NCBI RefSeq assembly: GCF_032250955.1
Contig: NZ_JAVVES010000001.1
Location: 1-64,000 of the forward strand
DNA length: 64,000 nucleotides
Source: Sulfuriflexus sp032250955
GTDB taxonomy: Bacteria; Pseudomonadota; Gammaproteobacteria; AKS1
Direction of reading: 5' to 3'
Part shown: one piece after another, positions 9,021-17,917 of the stretch
Layout of the letters: every line of letters starts with the position of its first letter
Numbering within the stretch: position 1 is the stretch's first letter
Notes under the pieces: generated by a model
Told to the model about the DNA's origin: nothing
The model's input: the letters and a program-made list of their open reading frames with translations, nothing else
Databases searched by the model: none
Made by a program: the position numbers and the translations under genes

Positions 9021-10754
9021 TTAGTCGAGCAGCTCGATATGTTCCACCATCAGTTGCACCGTGCGCATACCCTGGAACGCATTTACATCGAGGCGATAGG
9101 CCAGGCGCAGGCGTTCGACACGGGCCGGCCAGTCCGCATCGGTGGTATTGAAGGCGATACCATCAATGCAGGCCTGTTCGCCGGGCTTGCGTAACATCAG
9201 CTTGAGGTGGCGCTCACCGACAATGCGCCGGCTTACCAGTTCAAACTCGCCATCAAAGGTCGGTTCCGGAAAGCCCTGCCCCCAGGGACCGGCATTGCGC
9301 AGCGTTTCGGCAAATTCCAGGGTCAGATCCCTGGCCGATAATTCACCGTCGCTGTGCACGACCCCCTGCAGGGCCTCAGCATCAATTTGCCGACGCACTT
9401 CGGCGTCAAAGGCGGCGCTGAAACGGGCGTATGCCGAGTCGGGCAGACTCAGCCCGGCGGCCATCGCGTGACCGCCGAACTTGGTGATAAGCTCCGGGTT
9501 ATGTGCCGCCACCGCAGCCAGGGCATCGCGGATATGCAGGCCGGGGATCGAGCGCGCCGAGCCTTTCAGTTCACCGTTATCGCCCGGGGCAAAGGCGATC
9601 ACCGGCCGGTGCAGCCGCTCCTTGACGCGCGAGGCGAGAATGCCGATCACGCCCTGGTGCCAGCCGGCATCATACAGGCATACCCCCAGCGGCTGCTCGG
9701 CATCATCGAGCTGTAACCTGTCCAGCGCGGCGAAGGCCTGCAGGCGCATGTCCTGCTCAATAGCGCGGCGTTCATGATTCAGGGCATCCAGTTGTTGCGC
9801 CAGTGCCAGCGCCTGTTGCGGGTCATCGGTGAGCAAACACTCGATACCGATCGACATATCCTCCAGTCGCCCGGCCGCATTCAGGCGCGGCGCCACGGCA
9901 AAGCCGAAGTCCGCGGCAATACAGTCTGACTGGTTGCGACCGGCGATCTTCAGCAAGGCGGTGATGCCGGCGCAACATTTGCCCTGGCGAATGCGCGCCA
10001 GGCCCTGCGCCACGAGGATACGGTTATTGCGTTCCAGCGGCACCACGTCAGCGACCGTGCCCAGCGCGACAAGGTCGAGCAAGACCGACAGGTTCGGCTC
10101 GGCCATATCCTTTTGCGTAAACCAGCCCCGTTCACGTAATGCCGTGCGCAAGGCGAACATCACGTACAGGGCCACGCCGACACCGGCGAGTGACTTGCAG
10201 GGAAAACTGTCATCGGGCTGGTTCGGGTTCACAATCGCATCGGCGGCGGGCAACGCATCCCCGGGCAGGTGGTGATCGGTTACGATCACCTGCATGCCGT
10301 GTTGTTTGGCGGCCTCGACCCCGGCCAGACTGGAAATGCCATTATCCACGGTAATCAGTAGATCCGGCTCTCGTTGTGCGGCGAGTGCTACGATCTCCGG
10401 CGTCAGGCCATAACCAAAAGTAAAACGGTTTGGCACCAGGTAATCAACCTGCCGGGCGCCGAGCAGACGTAAGGCCCGCATCATCAGGGCACTACTGGTT
10501 GCACCGTCGGCGTCAAAGTCACCGACAATCAGAATGCGCTTGTCCTGCATGACGGCATCGGTGAGCAAGCTGGTCGCTGCCGGCATCCCCAGCAGGTCCT
10601 GGTATGGCAGCAAACCCGCCAGCGAGTAATCGAGATCGGCCGCGCACTTTACATCGCGGCCGGCATAGATATGCGACAACACCGGGTGCTGCCCCTTGAT
10701 GACCAGTTGCGTCGCCACCTTGCGCCGCCGGATGGTTTTTTCAATCTCGGCCAT
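9021..10754 (-). CDS. recJ: Single-stranded-DNA-specific exonuclease RecJ
   Basis: 577 aa, normal length. 5'-3' ssDNA exonuclease of mismatch and recombination repair. DHH-family motifs are visible: motif I VGDFDADGATSSALM near residue 80, ITVDNGISS, and motif III VTDHHLPGD near residue 160. The DHHA1-type C-terminal domain contains the GGHAMAAG segment (FGGHAMAAGLSL). Lies 5 bases after the rpfE-like gene and upstream of prfB, so likely part of the alaC-hom-thrC-rpfE-recJ run. Confidence 0.96.
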   Translation of the reverse strand: MAEIEKTIRRRKVATQLVIKGQHPVLSHIYAGRDVKCAADLDYSLAGLLPYQDLLGMPAATSLLTDAVMQDKRILIVGDFDADGATSSALMMRALRLLGARQVDYLVPNRFTFGYGLTPEIVALAAQREPDLLITVDNGISSLAGVEAAKQHGMQVIVTDHHLPGDALPAADAIVNPNQPDDSFPCKSLAGVGVALYVMFALRTALRERGWFTQKDMAEPNLSVLLDLVALGTVADVVPLERNNRILVAQGLARIRQGKCCAGITALLKIAGRNQSDCIAADFGFAVAPRLNAAGRLEDMSIGIECLLTDDPQQALALAQQLDALNHERRAIEQDMRLQAFAALDRLQLDDAEQPLGVCLYDAGWHQGVIGILASRVKERLHRPVIAFAPGDNGELKGSARSIPGLHIRDALAAVAAHNPELITKFGGHAMAAGLSLPDSAYARFSAAFDAEVRRQIDAEALQGVVHSDGELSARDLTLEFAETLRNAGPWGQGFPEPTFDGEFELVSRRIVGERHLKLMLRKPGEQACIDGIAFNTTDADWPARVERLRLAYRLDVNAFQGMRTVQLMVEHIELLD

Positions 10755-10759
10755 TGTCT

Positions 10760-11806
10760 TCAGCCTGCCAGTTCATGGAGCGGCCGACTGCGACGCCACC
10801 ACCGACGCAGCGCCTTGCGCGGCAGGCAAAAACGCTTGCCGGCAAAGTAAATCACCAGTTCATCCAGTTGCCCCTGTTTGAGGTCGGCCCACAGTGGCAA
10901 CAGGTAGGCCTGCTCCAGCCAGAGCAAAAACCGCAGCATGGCTTGTGGGTCATCTTGTTCCGGTGTGTCGGCAAACTCGATCAAGCCTGCCCTGCCGGCA
11001 GCCCGGCATTCCGCTGCTGAATCTGGAACCGCCGCCAGCTCGACGTGCAGGTGGCGGGACAAACCTTCGGTAAAGGCCTGCCGGGTGTATACCCGCTGGA
11101 ACTGGCTGGAACCCGGCTGCGGCAGTTGCCCGCCACCCCAGCACCAGACGCTGTTGATTTCAGCCATGCCCGACTCGGCACGTTGCTGGTTAACCTGGCT
11201 GGCAGTCATTTGCATTTGTATCTCATTCAAATAGCGTCGCCATTTTGCCGCGTCCTTGCCGGCTGGCATAAACGGCAGGATATTTTGTCCGCGGACTTTA
11301 GCAAGCGCCGCGAAGCTGACATCCGGGGCATGCGGGCAGCGCAGATACCAGTGTTCGGGCGCACCAACAATAAACTCGAGCGCATCATCCGCAAACAACC
11401 GGTTCAATTCGCCGACCAGTTTCTCTGCCTGATCCGGGGTGGGCGTAAACGACTCACCACTGAATAACAATAAATGGTCAAGGTCGGGGTGCAGGTGTAC
11501 CGGATCGGCACACAGCCAGTATTCGTCAGCGGTGGGTTGCAGGTTGTCAGCAATGGCACGTAAGGCGGCCACCGGTGGCGCGACCTGCAGCTTACCCGTC
11601 AACAGGTATAGGACCAATGCCTGCCGATCGGCAACTGGCAGTGCTTTTCGATCAGCACGGGAAAGCATCTTGCAGAGAAGCGCCAGACCGGTGCCGGCCT
11701 CACTGGCGCAGGCCTGGACCTGCTGGAAAAACCGGCTGCGATCAGCCTGGCTGTCGGGCAGTGACGGCAACACAAGGCTGAGCCGGGATGACGTCACTGC
11801 CCGCAT
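10760..11806 (-). CDS. RpfE-type protein of unknown function (COG4255-like)
   Basis: 348 aa, soluble, rich in Leu, Ala and Trp. I recognise it as the family called 'regulatory protein, RpfE type', sometimes mis-named phosphoglycerate mutase, which often sits beside recJ in gamma- and betaproteobacteria. Recognisable features are WCADPVHL-like (YWLCADPVHLHPDLDHL, about residues 96-112) and a later VWCWGGGQLP segment (about residue 220), both reminiscent of the phosphoglycerate-mutase-like fold. No complete catalytic metal set is evident. Function unknown; neighbours are threonine biosynthesis and RecJ. Confidence 0.65.
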   Translation of the reverse strand: MRAVTSSRLSLVLPSLPDSQADRSRFFQQVQACASEAGTGLALLCKMLSRADRKALPVADRQALVLYLLTGKLQVAPPVAALRAIADNLQPTADEYWLCADPVHLHPDLDHLLLFSGESFTPTPDQAEKLVGELNRLFADDALEFIVGAPEHWYLRCPHAPDVSFAALAKVRGQNILPFMPAGKDAAKWRRYLNEIQMQMTASQVNQQRAESGMAEINSVWCWGGGQLPQPGSSQFQRVYTRQAFTEGLSRHLHVELAAVPDSAAECRAAGRAGLIEFADTPEQDDPQAMLRFLLWLEQAYLLPLWADLKQGQLDELVIYFAGKRFCLPRKALRRWWRRSRPLHELAG

Positions 11807-11824
11807 AGAAGGAAAGGCCCTGAT

Positions 11825-12907
11825 TTAGTCTTCCATGTTGTCAAGGATGGCTGTCTTGACGGAATCGAGACTGGCCGCGACGGTAATCAAAGGCCGGGTA
11901 CTTTGCTTAATGGCCGTATCCGGGTCTTTCAGGCCATGGCCTGTCAGCGTGCAGACGATCTTGCTGCCTTCCGGGATCTTGCCGCTCTCGATGTCGCGCA
12001 GCGCACCGGCCAGGGAGGCCGCCGAGGCCGGCTCACAGAATACGCCTTCCTTCTCGGCCAGCAGTTTCTGCGCCGCGAGGATCTCATCGTCAGTACACTC
12101 GTCAAACCAGCCGTCAGATTCTTCCCTCACCACCCAGGCCTTGTCCCAGCTCTGCGGGTGACCGATGCGGATAGCCGTGGCGACCGTCTCCGGCTCATCA
12201 ACCATCTCGCCACGCATGAACGGTGCCGAACCGGCGGCCTGGTAACCGACCATGCGCGGACGATTGTTGACCACGCCGTGTTCAAAGTATTCGGTATAGC
12301 CCATCCAGTGCGCGGTGATGTTACCCGCGTTGCCCACCGGCAGGCAGTGGAAGTCCGGCGCACACTCAAGCTCTTCGACGATTTCAAACGCGGCGGTCTT
12401 TTGTCCCTGCAAACGATACGGATTGATAGAGTTAACGATCGTGACCGGCGCTTCCCTGGCAACATCCTTGACCAGTTGCATGCCTTCATCAAAGTTACCC
12501 TTGATCTGGATGACCACCGCGCCGTGCATCATCGCCTGCGAAAGTTTGCCGAGGGCAATCTTGCCTTCCGGGATCAGCACGAAGGCGGTGATGCCGGCAC
12601 GTGAGGCATAGGCGGCAGCAGCGGCCGAGGTGTTGCCGGTGGAGGCACAGATGATCGCCTTGCTGCCCTCTTCCACGGCCTTGGTGACGGCCATGGTCAT
12701 GCCCCGATCCTTGAACGAGCCGGTCGGGTTCAGGCCTTCATACTTGACGTAGATATCGACATCCTTGCCAATCGCGCGCGGGATGTTGTTCAGCCGAATC
12801 AGAGGCGTATTACCTTCACCAAGGCTGATCAGGCGAGTGTCATCTGAAACCGGCAGGCGGTCTCGGTACTTGTTAATGAGTCCGGTATAACGTGGTCGAA
12901 ATGGCAT
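11825..12907 (-). CDS. thrC: Threonine synthase
   Basis: 360 aa. PLP enzyme converting O-phosphohomoserine to threonine. The PLP lysine lies in NPTGSFKDRGMT near residue 58. The start MPFRPRYTG at 12907 was chosen because GGAG is placed 7 bases upstream and it follows the hom stop at 12927; earlier in-frame starts lie inside hom. It belongs to the shorter threonine synthase class (about 350-360 aa) rather than the E. coli type (about 428 aa). With hom it forms the homoserine-to-threonine branch. Confidence 0.97.
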   Translation of the reverse strand: MPFRPRYTGLINKYRDRLPVSDDTRLISLGEGNTPLIRLNNIPRAIGKDVDIYVKYEGLNPTGSFKDRGMTMAVTKAVEEGSKAIICASTGNTSAAAAAYASRAGITAFVLIPEGKIALGKLSQAMMHGAVVIQIKGNFDEGMQLVKDVAREAPVTIVNSINPYRLQGQKTAAFEIVEELECAPDFHCLPVGNAGNITAHWMGYTEYFEHGVVNNRPRMVGYQAAGSAPFMRGEMVDEPETVATAIRIGHPQSWDKAWVVREESDGWFDECTDDEILAAQKLLAEKEGVFCEPASAASLAGALRDIESGKIPEGSKIVCTLTGHGLKDPDTAIKQSTRPLITVAASLDSVKTAILDNMED

Positions 12908-12926
12908 GTTCATACTCCGTTTGGGT

Positions 12927-14243
12927 TCAGTCAGCGTCGAGGACTTCAAGACGAATACGAATCACTTCATCATAAACACTGTCGAGCGCTTCAATCCGGG
13001 CAATCGCGGCATTCATCTGCTTCTCACGAATACGGTGAGTCAGCAGGATAATCGGCACACTGTTTTCACCCGCTGCGGCTTCTTTCTGCACCAGCGCCTC
13101 GATACTGATGCCGCTCTCACCGAGGATGCGCGTGATGTCGGCGAGCACACCCGGCTTGTCGCTGGCCTGCAGGCGCAGGTAGTAGGCCGTTTCGATCTCT
13201 TCCATCGGCAGAATCGGCGTATCCGACAGGGCATCCGGCTGGAAGGCCAGGTGCGGGACGCGGTTTCCCGGGTCTGCGGTCAGGGCACGGACGACATCGA
13301 CAAGGTCGGCAACCACGGCAGAGGCGGTGGGTTCGGCACCCGCGCCTGCACCATAATATAAAGTTGGGCCGACCGCATCACCCTTGACGAGGATCGCGTT
13401 CATGACACCATCGACATTCGCAATCAGGCGGCGGTGCGGGATCAGTGTCGGGTGCACACGCAGTTCGATACCGGCCTCGGTACGCCGCGAAATACCCAGG
13501 TGCTTGATGCGGTAACCAAGTTCATCCGCATAATTGACATCCGCGCGGGTAATGTGACTGATGCCCTCGGTATAAGTACTGTCAAATTGCAGCGGAATCC
13601 CGAAGGCGATGGATGCCAGGATAGTCAGCTTGTGGGCGGCATCGATACCCTCGACATCAAAGGTGGGATCAGCCTCCGCATAACCAAGTTTTTGCGCCTC
13701 CGCCAGCACATCGGCGAAGTCACGGCCCTTGTCACGCATCTCGGTGAGAATGAAGTTGCCGGTGCCGTTAATGATCCCGGCCAGCCACTCGATACTGTTA
13801 CCGGCCAGGCCTTCACGAATCGCCTTGATGATGGGAATGCCACCGGCGACAGCGGCCTCGAAAGCGACCATGACACCCTGCTCCTGCGCGGCCTTGAAGA
13901 TTTCATTGCCGTGCAGGGCAATCAGCGCCTTGTTGGCAGTCACCACATGCTTGCCGTTGTGAATCGCCTGCATAACCAGTTCAAGTGAATGGTCATAGCC
14001 ACCGATCAACTCAACCACGACATCGATATCCGGATCGTTAACAACATCCATGGCTACCGTGGTCAGTTTGATGCCCTCGGTCGAGCAGTTACGTGGTGCC
14101 GCCAGGTTACGCGCGGCGGCGTGCGTCACGTTGATGCCACGCCCGGCGCGGCGGGTGATTTCTTTGGCATTGCGAGCCAGTACGTTAACCGTACCCCCGC
14201 CGACAGTACCCAGACCCAGCAGGCCAACATTAACCGGTTTCAA
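12927..14243 (-). CDS. hom: Homoserine dehydrogenase with ACT domain
   Basis: 438 aa. Reduces aspartate semialdehyde to homoserine. The N-terminal NAD(P) fold has GLLGLGTVGGG at residues 8-18, the catalytic domain contains GIINGTGNFILTEM and the ADPTFDVEGIDAAHKL signature, and the C-terminal ACT domain (about residues 350-430, YYLRLQASDKPGVLADIT) is the usual site of threonine feedback. Not fused to aspartokinase, unlike E. coli ThrA/MetL. Overlaps alaC by four bases. Confidence 0.98.
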   Translation of the reverse strand: MKPVNVGLLGLGTVGGGTVNVLARNAKEITRRAGRGINVTHAAARNLAAPRNCSTEGIKLTTVAMDVVNDPDIDVVVELIGGYDHSLELVMQAIHNGKHVVTANKALIALHGNEIFKAAQEQGVMVAFEAAVAGGIPIIKAIREGLAGNSIEWLAGIINGTGNFILTEMRDKGRDFADVLAEAQKLGYAEADPTFDVEGIDAAHKLTILASIAFGIPLQFDSTYTEGISHITRADVNYADELGYRIKHLGISRRTEAGIELRVHPTLIPHRRLIANVDGVMNAILVKGDAVGPTLYYGAGAGAEPTASAVVADLVDVVRALTADPGNRVPHLAFQPDALSDTPILPMEEIETAYYLRLQASDKPGVLADITRILGESGISIEALVQKEAAAGENSVPIILLTHRIREKQMNAAIARIEALDSVYDEVIRIRLEVLDAD

Positions 14244-15454
14244 AGTTCTTCTCCTACAGCTGCGGCTTGCAGCACATTATCTTTTCTAAACATGTGACGC
14301 AGACCACGAATAGCCTGGCGTGTGCGGTGTTCGTTTTCGATCAGGCTGAAACGGACATGGTCGTCGCCATACTCCCCGAAACCGACGCCGGGTGATACGG
14401 CGACCCGCGCCTCTTCGAGTAATTTCTTCGAAAACTCCAGCGAGCCCATGGCCTTGTAGGGTGCAGGGATCGGCACCCAGACAAACATGGTCGCCCTGGG
14501 TTTTTCAACATGCCAGCCAATCGAATTCAAGCCATCACAGAGCACGTCACGGCGGCTTTGATACATATCACAAATTTCTTTCACGCAATCCTGCGGACCT
14601 TCCAGCGCCTGGATCGCCGCCACCTGGATCGGCGTAAACATGCCATAGTCATGGTAAGACTTCATGCGTGCCAGCGCGGCAACCAGTTTCGGGTTGCCGG
14701 CCATGAAGCCAACCCGCCAGCCCGGCATGTTGTAGGTCTTCGACAGGGAATAAAACTCCACTGCCACATCCTTCGCACCGGGAACTTCGAGGATGGAGGG
14801 CGCCTTGTAACCATCGAAGACGATCTCGGCATAGGCGATATCGTGCACCACCCAGATCTCGTGCTCACGCGCAATGGCAATGACCTTTTCGAAAAAATCG
14901 AGTTCGACACAACCCGTGGTCGGGTTGCCGGGGAAATTCAGGATCAGCATTTTCGGCTTCGGCCAGGTGTTCTTGATCGCGGTTTCCAGTTCACTGAAAA
15001 AGTCCACGCCCGGCACCAGCGGCACATGCCGGATATCCGCGCCGGCAATAACGAAGCCATAGGTGTGAATCGGGTAACAGGGGTTCGGCACCAGCACCGC
15101 ATCACCCGGCCCGACCGTGGCCAGGGCCAGGTGGGCAAGCCCCTCCTTGGAACCAATCGTGACGATGACCTCGGACTCCGGATCGAGGTCCACGTCGTAT
15201 TTGCCCTTGTACCAGCTCGCCAGTGCCCGACGCAGACGCGGGATACCTCGCGACATGGAATAACGGTGCGTGTCCTTGCGCTGGGCGGCCTCGACCAGCT
15301 TGTCGACAATGTGCTGCGGCGTAGACTGGTCCGGATTGCCCATCCCAAAATCAATAATGTCCTCGCCCCGGGCTCGCGCCTGTGCCTTCAAGTCATTCAC
15401 GATGTTAAAGACATAAGGCGGTAAGCGTTTGATTCTGGGGAAATCTTCTTCCAC
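14240..15454 (-). CDS. alaC: Alanine transaminase AlaC (class I/II aminotransferase)
   Basis: 404 aa. Fold-type I PLP enzyme; the PLP lysine is in SLSKTYNMPGWRVGF, the Asn/Pro substrate segment is NFPGNPTT, and Tyr/Asp ligands are in HDIAYAEI. Full-length similarity to AlaC (YfdZ), which makes alanine from pyruvate and glutamate. Its place ahead of hom-thrC recurs in gammaproteobacteria. A strong promoter lies 54 bases upstream. Another substrate cannot be excluded from sequence alone. Confidence 0.88.
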   Translation of the reverse strand: MEEDFPRIKRLPPYVFNIVNDLKAQARARGEDIIDFGMGNPDQSTPQHIVDKLVEAAQRKDTHRYSMSRGIPRLRRALASWYKGKYDVDLDPESEVIVTIGSKEGLAHLALATVGPGDAVLVPNPCYPIHTYGFVIAGADIRHVPLVPGVDFFSELETAIKNTWPKPKMLILNFPGNPTTGCVELDFFEKVIAIAREHEIWVVHDIAYAEIVFDGYKAPSILEVPGAKDVAVEFYSLSKTYNMPGWRVGFMAGNPKLVAALARMKSYHDYGMFTPIQVAAIQALEGPQDCVKEICDMYQSRRDVLCDGLNSIGWHVEKPRATMFVWVPIPAPYKAMGSLEFSKKLLEEARVAVSPGVGFGEYGDDHVRFSLIENEHRTRQAIRGLRHMFRKDNVLQAAAVGEEL

Positions 15455-15507
15455 GGTGATGTTCTCGCAAGGCCGTTTTCGGCACGGTTCAGTTAATAAA
15501 GCCGGCG

Positions 15508-15536
15508 ACGATACGGCCCGGCTGCCTGCTTGTCAA
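15508..15536 (-). promoter_or_regulatory. Predicted sigma-70 promoter of alaC-hom-thrC
   Basis: Minus strand: consensus TTGACA (15536-15531), 17-base spacer, TATCGT (15513-15508). Just upstream of the -35 a palindrome TCCGGTAAAACCGGA (15543-15557, 6-bp arms) could be an operator. Sequence seen; regulator unknown. Confidence 0.65.
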
Positions 15537-15627
15537 TCGGCGTCCGGTAAAACCGGAATCCAGACAAATTTTGCGAGGAAATATAACATGATGCGTGTTT
15601 TTTCGCACTCACGACACGAGCTTATTT

Positions 15628-15656
15628 TTGACTGTACCCGGGGCACAGGCTAGCAT
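15628..15656 (+). promoter_or_regulatory. Predicted promoter giving a leaderless transcript
   Basis: TTGACT (15628-15633), 17 bases, TAGCAT (15651-15656). The expected start of transcription falls at about 15663-15664, which is the A of the ATG of the downstream gene, and no ribosome binding site precedes that ATG. Confidence 0.5.
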
Positions 15657-15663
15657 GCCGGGC

Positions 15664-16038
15664 ATGAAACTCTACCAGGACAGCGAAACCCGGCAATACA
15701 GCATCCGTGCCTATACGGATACCAGCGTCACCGTGAATGAGGATATTTACACCCGCCCCCTGGTCGTCACGCCCGATAAGCTGCTCAGTGACTGGTCCGC
15801 GCCCTGCTTTGCCGAACTTGATTCAAGCCATTTACGCGAACTCAAGGACCTTGATATGGAGATCCTGTTGCTCGGCACGGGCAACCGGCAACGTTTCCCC
15901 GATCCCCGTCTGCTCCTCACGCTGCAAGATCGGGGTGTCGGCATCGAGGTCATGACTACCCCGGCAGCCTGCCGTACCTATAATATTCTGACCGCCGAAG
16001 GCCGCGCCGTCGCCGCGGCCCTGTTTATTGAACCCTGA
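15664..16038 (+). CDS. Mth938/DUF498-like protein
   Basis: 124 aa. Resembles the Mth938-like fold shared with the complex I assembly factor NDUFAF3 and bacterial Xcc1710-type proteins; RAYTDTSVTVNEDIYTRPL followed by VTPDKLLSDW, and the GTGNRQRFPDP and ACRTYNIL segments are the conserved parts. Biochemical function is not established. ATG 15664 (MKLYQD) was preferred because the promoter places +1 there; ATG 15655 is the alternative and lies next to the -10. Converges with the chemoreceptor gene. Confidence 0.75.
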   Translation: MKLYQDSETRQYSIRAYTDTSVTVNEDIYTRPLVVTPDKLLSDWSAPCFAELDSSHLRELKDLDMEILLLGTGNRQRFPDPRLLLTLQDRGVGIEVMTTPAACRTYNILTAEGRAVAAALFIEP

Positions 16039-16040
16039 AA

Positions 16041-16068
16041 ATAAAAAACGGCCGCATGTAGCGGCCGT
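16041..16068 (-). terminator. Rho-independent terminator of the chemoreceptor gene
   Basis: Perfect 8-bp stem ACGGCCGC/GCGGCCGT (16048-16055 and 16061-16068) with loop ATGTA. The A run at 16043-16048 is a U tract when read on the minus strand, so the terminator acts on the gene at 16094-17692. No T run follows on the plus side. Confidence 0.88.
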
Positions 16069-16093
16069 CTCTGCCTGAACCGGCAACGTCCCC

Positions 16094-17692
16094 CTAGATC
16101 TTGAACTGCGCGATCAGGCCCTGCAGCTGCGAGGCCAGGCGGGCGAGTTCATCACTGGCCGCCGTGGTCTGTTCAGCACCGGCGGCAGTCTGTTCCGAGA
16201 CCTGGTTAATGTTAATGATGTTGCGGTTCATTTCCTCTGTTACCGCACTCTGTTCTTCGGCGGCACTGGCAATCTGTGTATTCATGTCACTGATCGTAGT
16301 CACGGCACTGGCGATCACCTCCAGGGAATGCGAGGCCTCGTTCGCCTGCCCGGCACCGGTCTGGGCCTGGTTACAGCCCTGCTCCATGACCGTCACCGCC
16401 TGCTTGGCCCGCCCCTGAAGCTTTTCAATCATTCCCTGAATTTCCTGCGTCGATGCCTGGGTGCGGCTGGCAAGTGTACGTACCTCATCGGCGACCACCG
16501 CGAAACCGCGCCCCTGTTCACCGGCACGCGCCGCTTCGATGGCGGCATTCAGGGCCAGCAGGTTGGTCTGCTCGGCAATGCTTTTAATGACATCCAGCAC
16601 GCTACCGATGTTCTCGCTGTCCTGTTCGAGTTCATGAATCACAGCCGCCGCGCTTTCAACCTCACTGGCCAGTTGCTGAATCGTGTTCGAGGCGGTCTGC
16701 ACTACGCGTTTGCCATTACTCGATTCATCATTCGCACTGCGCGCCGCCTCGGCAGCGGCAGCCGCATTACGCGCGACTTCCTGGACGGTGGCGGCCATTT
16801 CATTCATCGCCGTGGCGACCTGTTCGGTTTCACTGACCTGCTGGGTAACATTGTTGCTACTGTCACGGGCCACCGCGGAGACTTCTTCAGAGGCCGCGGC
16901 CAGTTGTGAGGAAGAGCTGTTAACCTGCTGGATCAAGGCCTCGAACTTTTCCAGCATGCTGTTAAAGGCAGCGGCCATCATACCAGTCTCGTCTTCCGAG
17001 TGGTTGGTGCTACGCAGGGTCAGATCACTATTCATCTCAACCTCTGCCATCAAATTGCTCAGGGAAACAACTCGATTCATGACACGAGATATGACCCAAT
17101 ACATAAATGTGACGGCCATAAGGACAAGACAGATGTTAATAAAAAGTACTAACTGCATATTGTTGACAGACTCATGCTGCGAGTCCAATGCACGTTTTGA
17201 ATATTCTTGCGCGCTATTAAGAAATGTATCGACCTGTTCGGAAATTTTCTCTGCCACCCCATCAAACGTAGCCATCATACGATTACCAGCATCCGGCCCG
17301 TCATCTATATACAATCTGGCCATTTTTTTACCTACACGATAATAATTCTCAAATTCAGGAATCATCGCCTGATAAGCATCAGCGTTCTCAGCATCAATTA
17401 CTTTTAACTCTTTAATGGCCTGCCTGAATATGGCTGCATTCTTCTCGGCTTCATCAAAGCCATCATTCAAACCATCGCGTCCACGCGTCGCACTGATATC
17501 AGTCAACCATTGCTGGACCTGAACAATCGCCAATTTTAATTCATGTGCTTTTTCAAGCACCGGAATTTCATTTTTAGAGAGAATGTTTATTTGACTGCTG
17601 ACTGAGGTACTGAAATAGAATAAAATGCCATTCGTGACAGCAACGATTAATAACAATAATAGAAAACGGTTTTTCAGCTTCAGGTTCTTCAT
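16094..17692 (-). CDS. Methyl-accepting chemotaxis protein
   Basis: 532 aa. TM1 at about residues 10-30, a mostly helical periplasmic domain of about 150 residues (a four-helix-bundle type ligand domain), TM2 at about 180-202, a HAMP linker, then the MCP signalling domain whose hairpin tip EQTNLLALNAAIEAARAGEQGRGFAVVADEVR-type segment is canonical. Signals to CheA/CheW; ligand unknown. A sigma-28 promoter lies upstream and a terminator downstream, so it is monocistronic. The sensor half is clearly richer in A+T (22 of 60 G+C at 17341-17400) than the signalling half (38 of 60 at 16441-16500). Confidence 0.95.
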   Translation of the reverse strand: MKNLKLKNRFLLLLLIVAVTNGILFYFSTSVSSQINILSKNEIPVLEKAHELKLAIVQVQQWLTDISATRGRDGLNDGFDEAEKNAAIFRQAIKELKVIDAENADAYQAMIPEFENYYRVGKKMARLYIDDGPDAGNRMMATFDGVAEKISEQVDTFLNSAQEYSKRALDSQHESVNNMQLVLFINICLVLMAVTFMYWVISRVMNRVVSLSNLMAEVEMNSDLTLRSTNHSEDETGMMAAAFNSMLEKFEALIQQVNSSSSQLAAASEEVSAVARDSSNNVTQQVSETEQVATAMNEMAATVQEVARNAAAAAEAARSANDESSNGKRVVQTASNTIQQLASEVESAAAVIHELEQDSENIGSVLDVIKSIAEQTNLLALNAAIEAARAGEQGRGFAVVADEVRTLASRTQASTQEIQGMIEKLQGRAKQAVTVMEQGCNQAQTGAGQANEASHSLEVIASAVTTISDMNTQIASAAEEQSAVTEEMNRNIININQVSEQTAAGAEQTTAASDELARLASQLQGLIAQFKI

Positions 17693-17805
17693 TGTTTGCC
17701 TCGCGATCTAGAAAATCTGGCACCATCCCTGAATCAAGCATGGCATCAATAATCATTGCGCAGGGAAGTCAGTGCGAGCACTTAACTTCTAATTACACAG
17801 CAGGG

Positions 17806-17832
17806 TTATCGACAAGAATATGAAAAACTTTA
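17806..17832 (-). promoter_or_regulatory. Sigma-28 (FliA) promoter of the chemoreceptor
   Basis: Minus strand: TAAAGTTT (17832-17825), exactly 11 bases, GTCGATAA (17813-17806). The E. coli FliA consensus is TAAAGTTT-N11-GCCGATAA, so there is one mismatch. It sits about 110 bases before the chemoreceptor start and points at it. Implies expression with late flagellar genes. Confidence 0.85.
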
Positions 17833-17917
17833 GGGAATATGCCTTCTGGCGGCTCTTTTACTAGCAACCACACAAAAACGCTACTAAACATGCGGCATTA
17901 GACTGCCAGGTAAAGGC

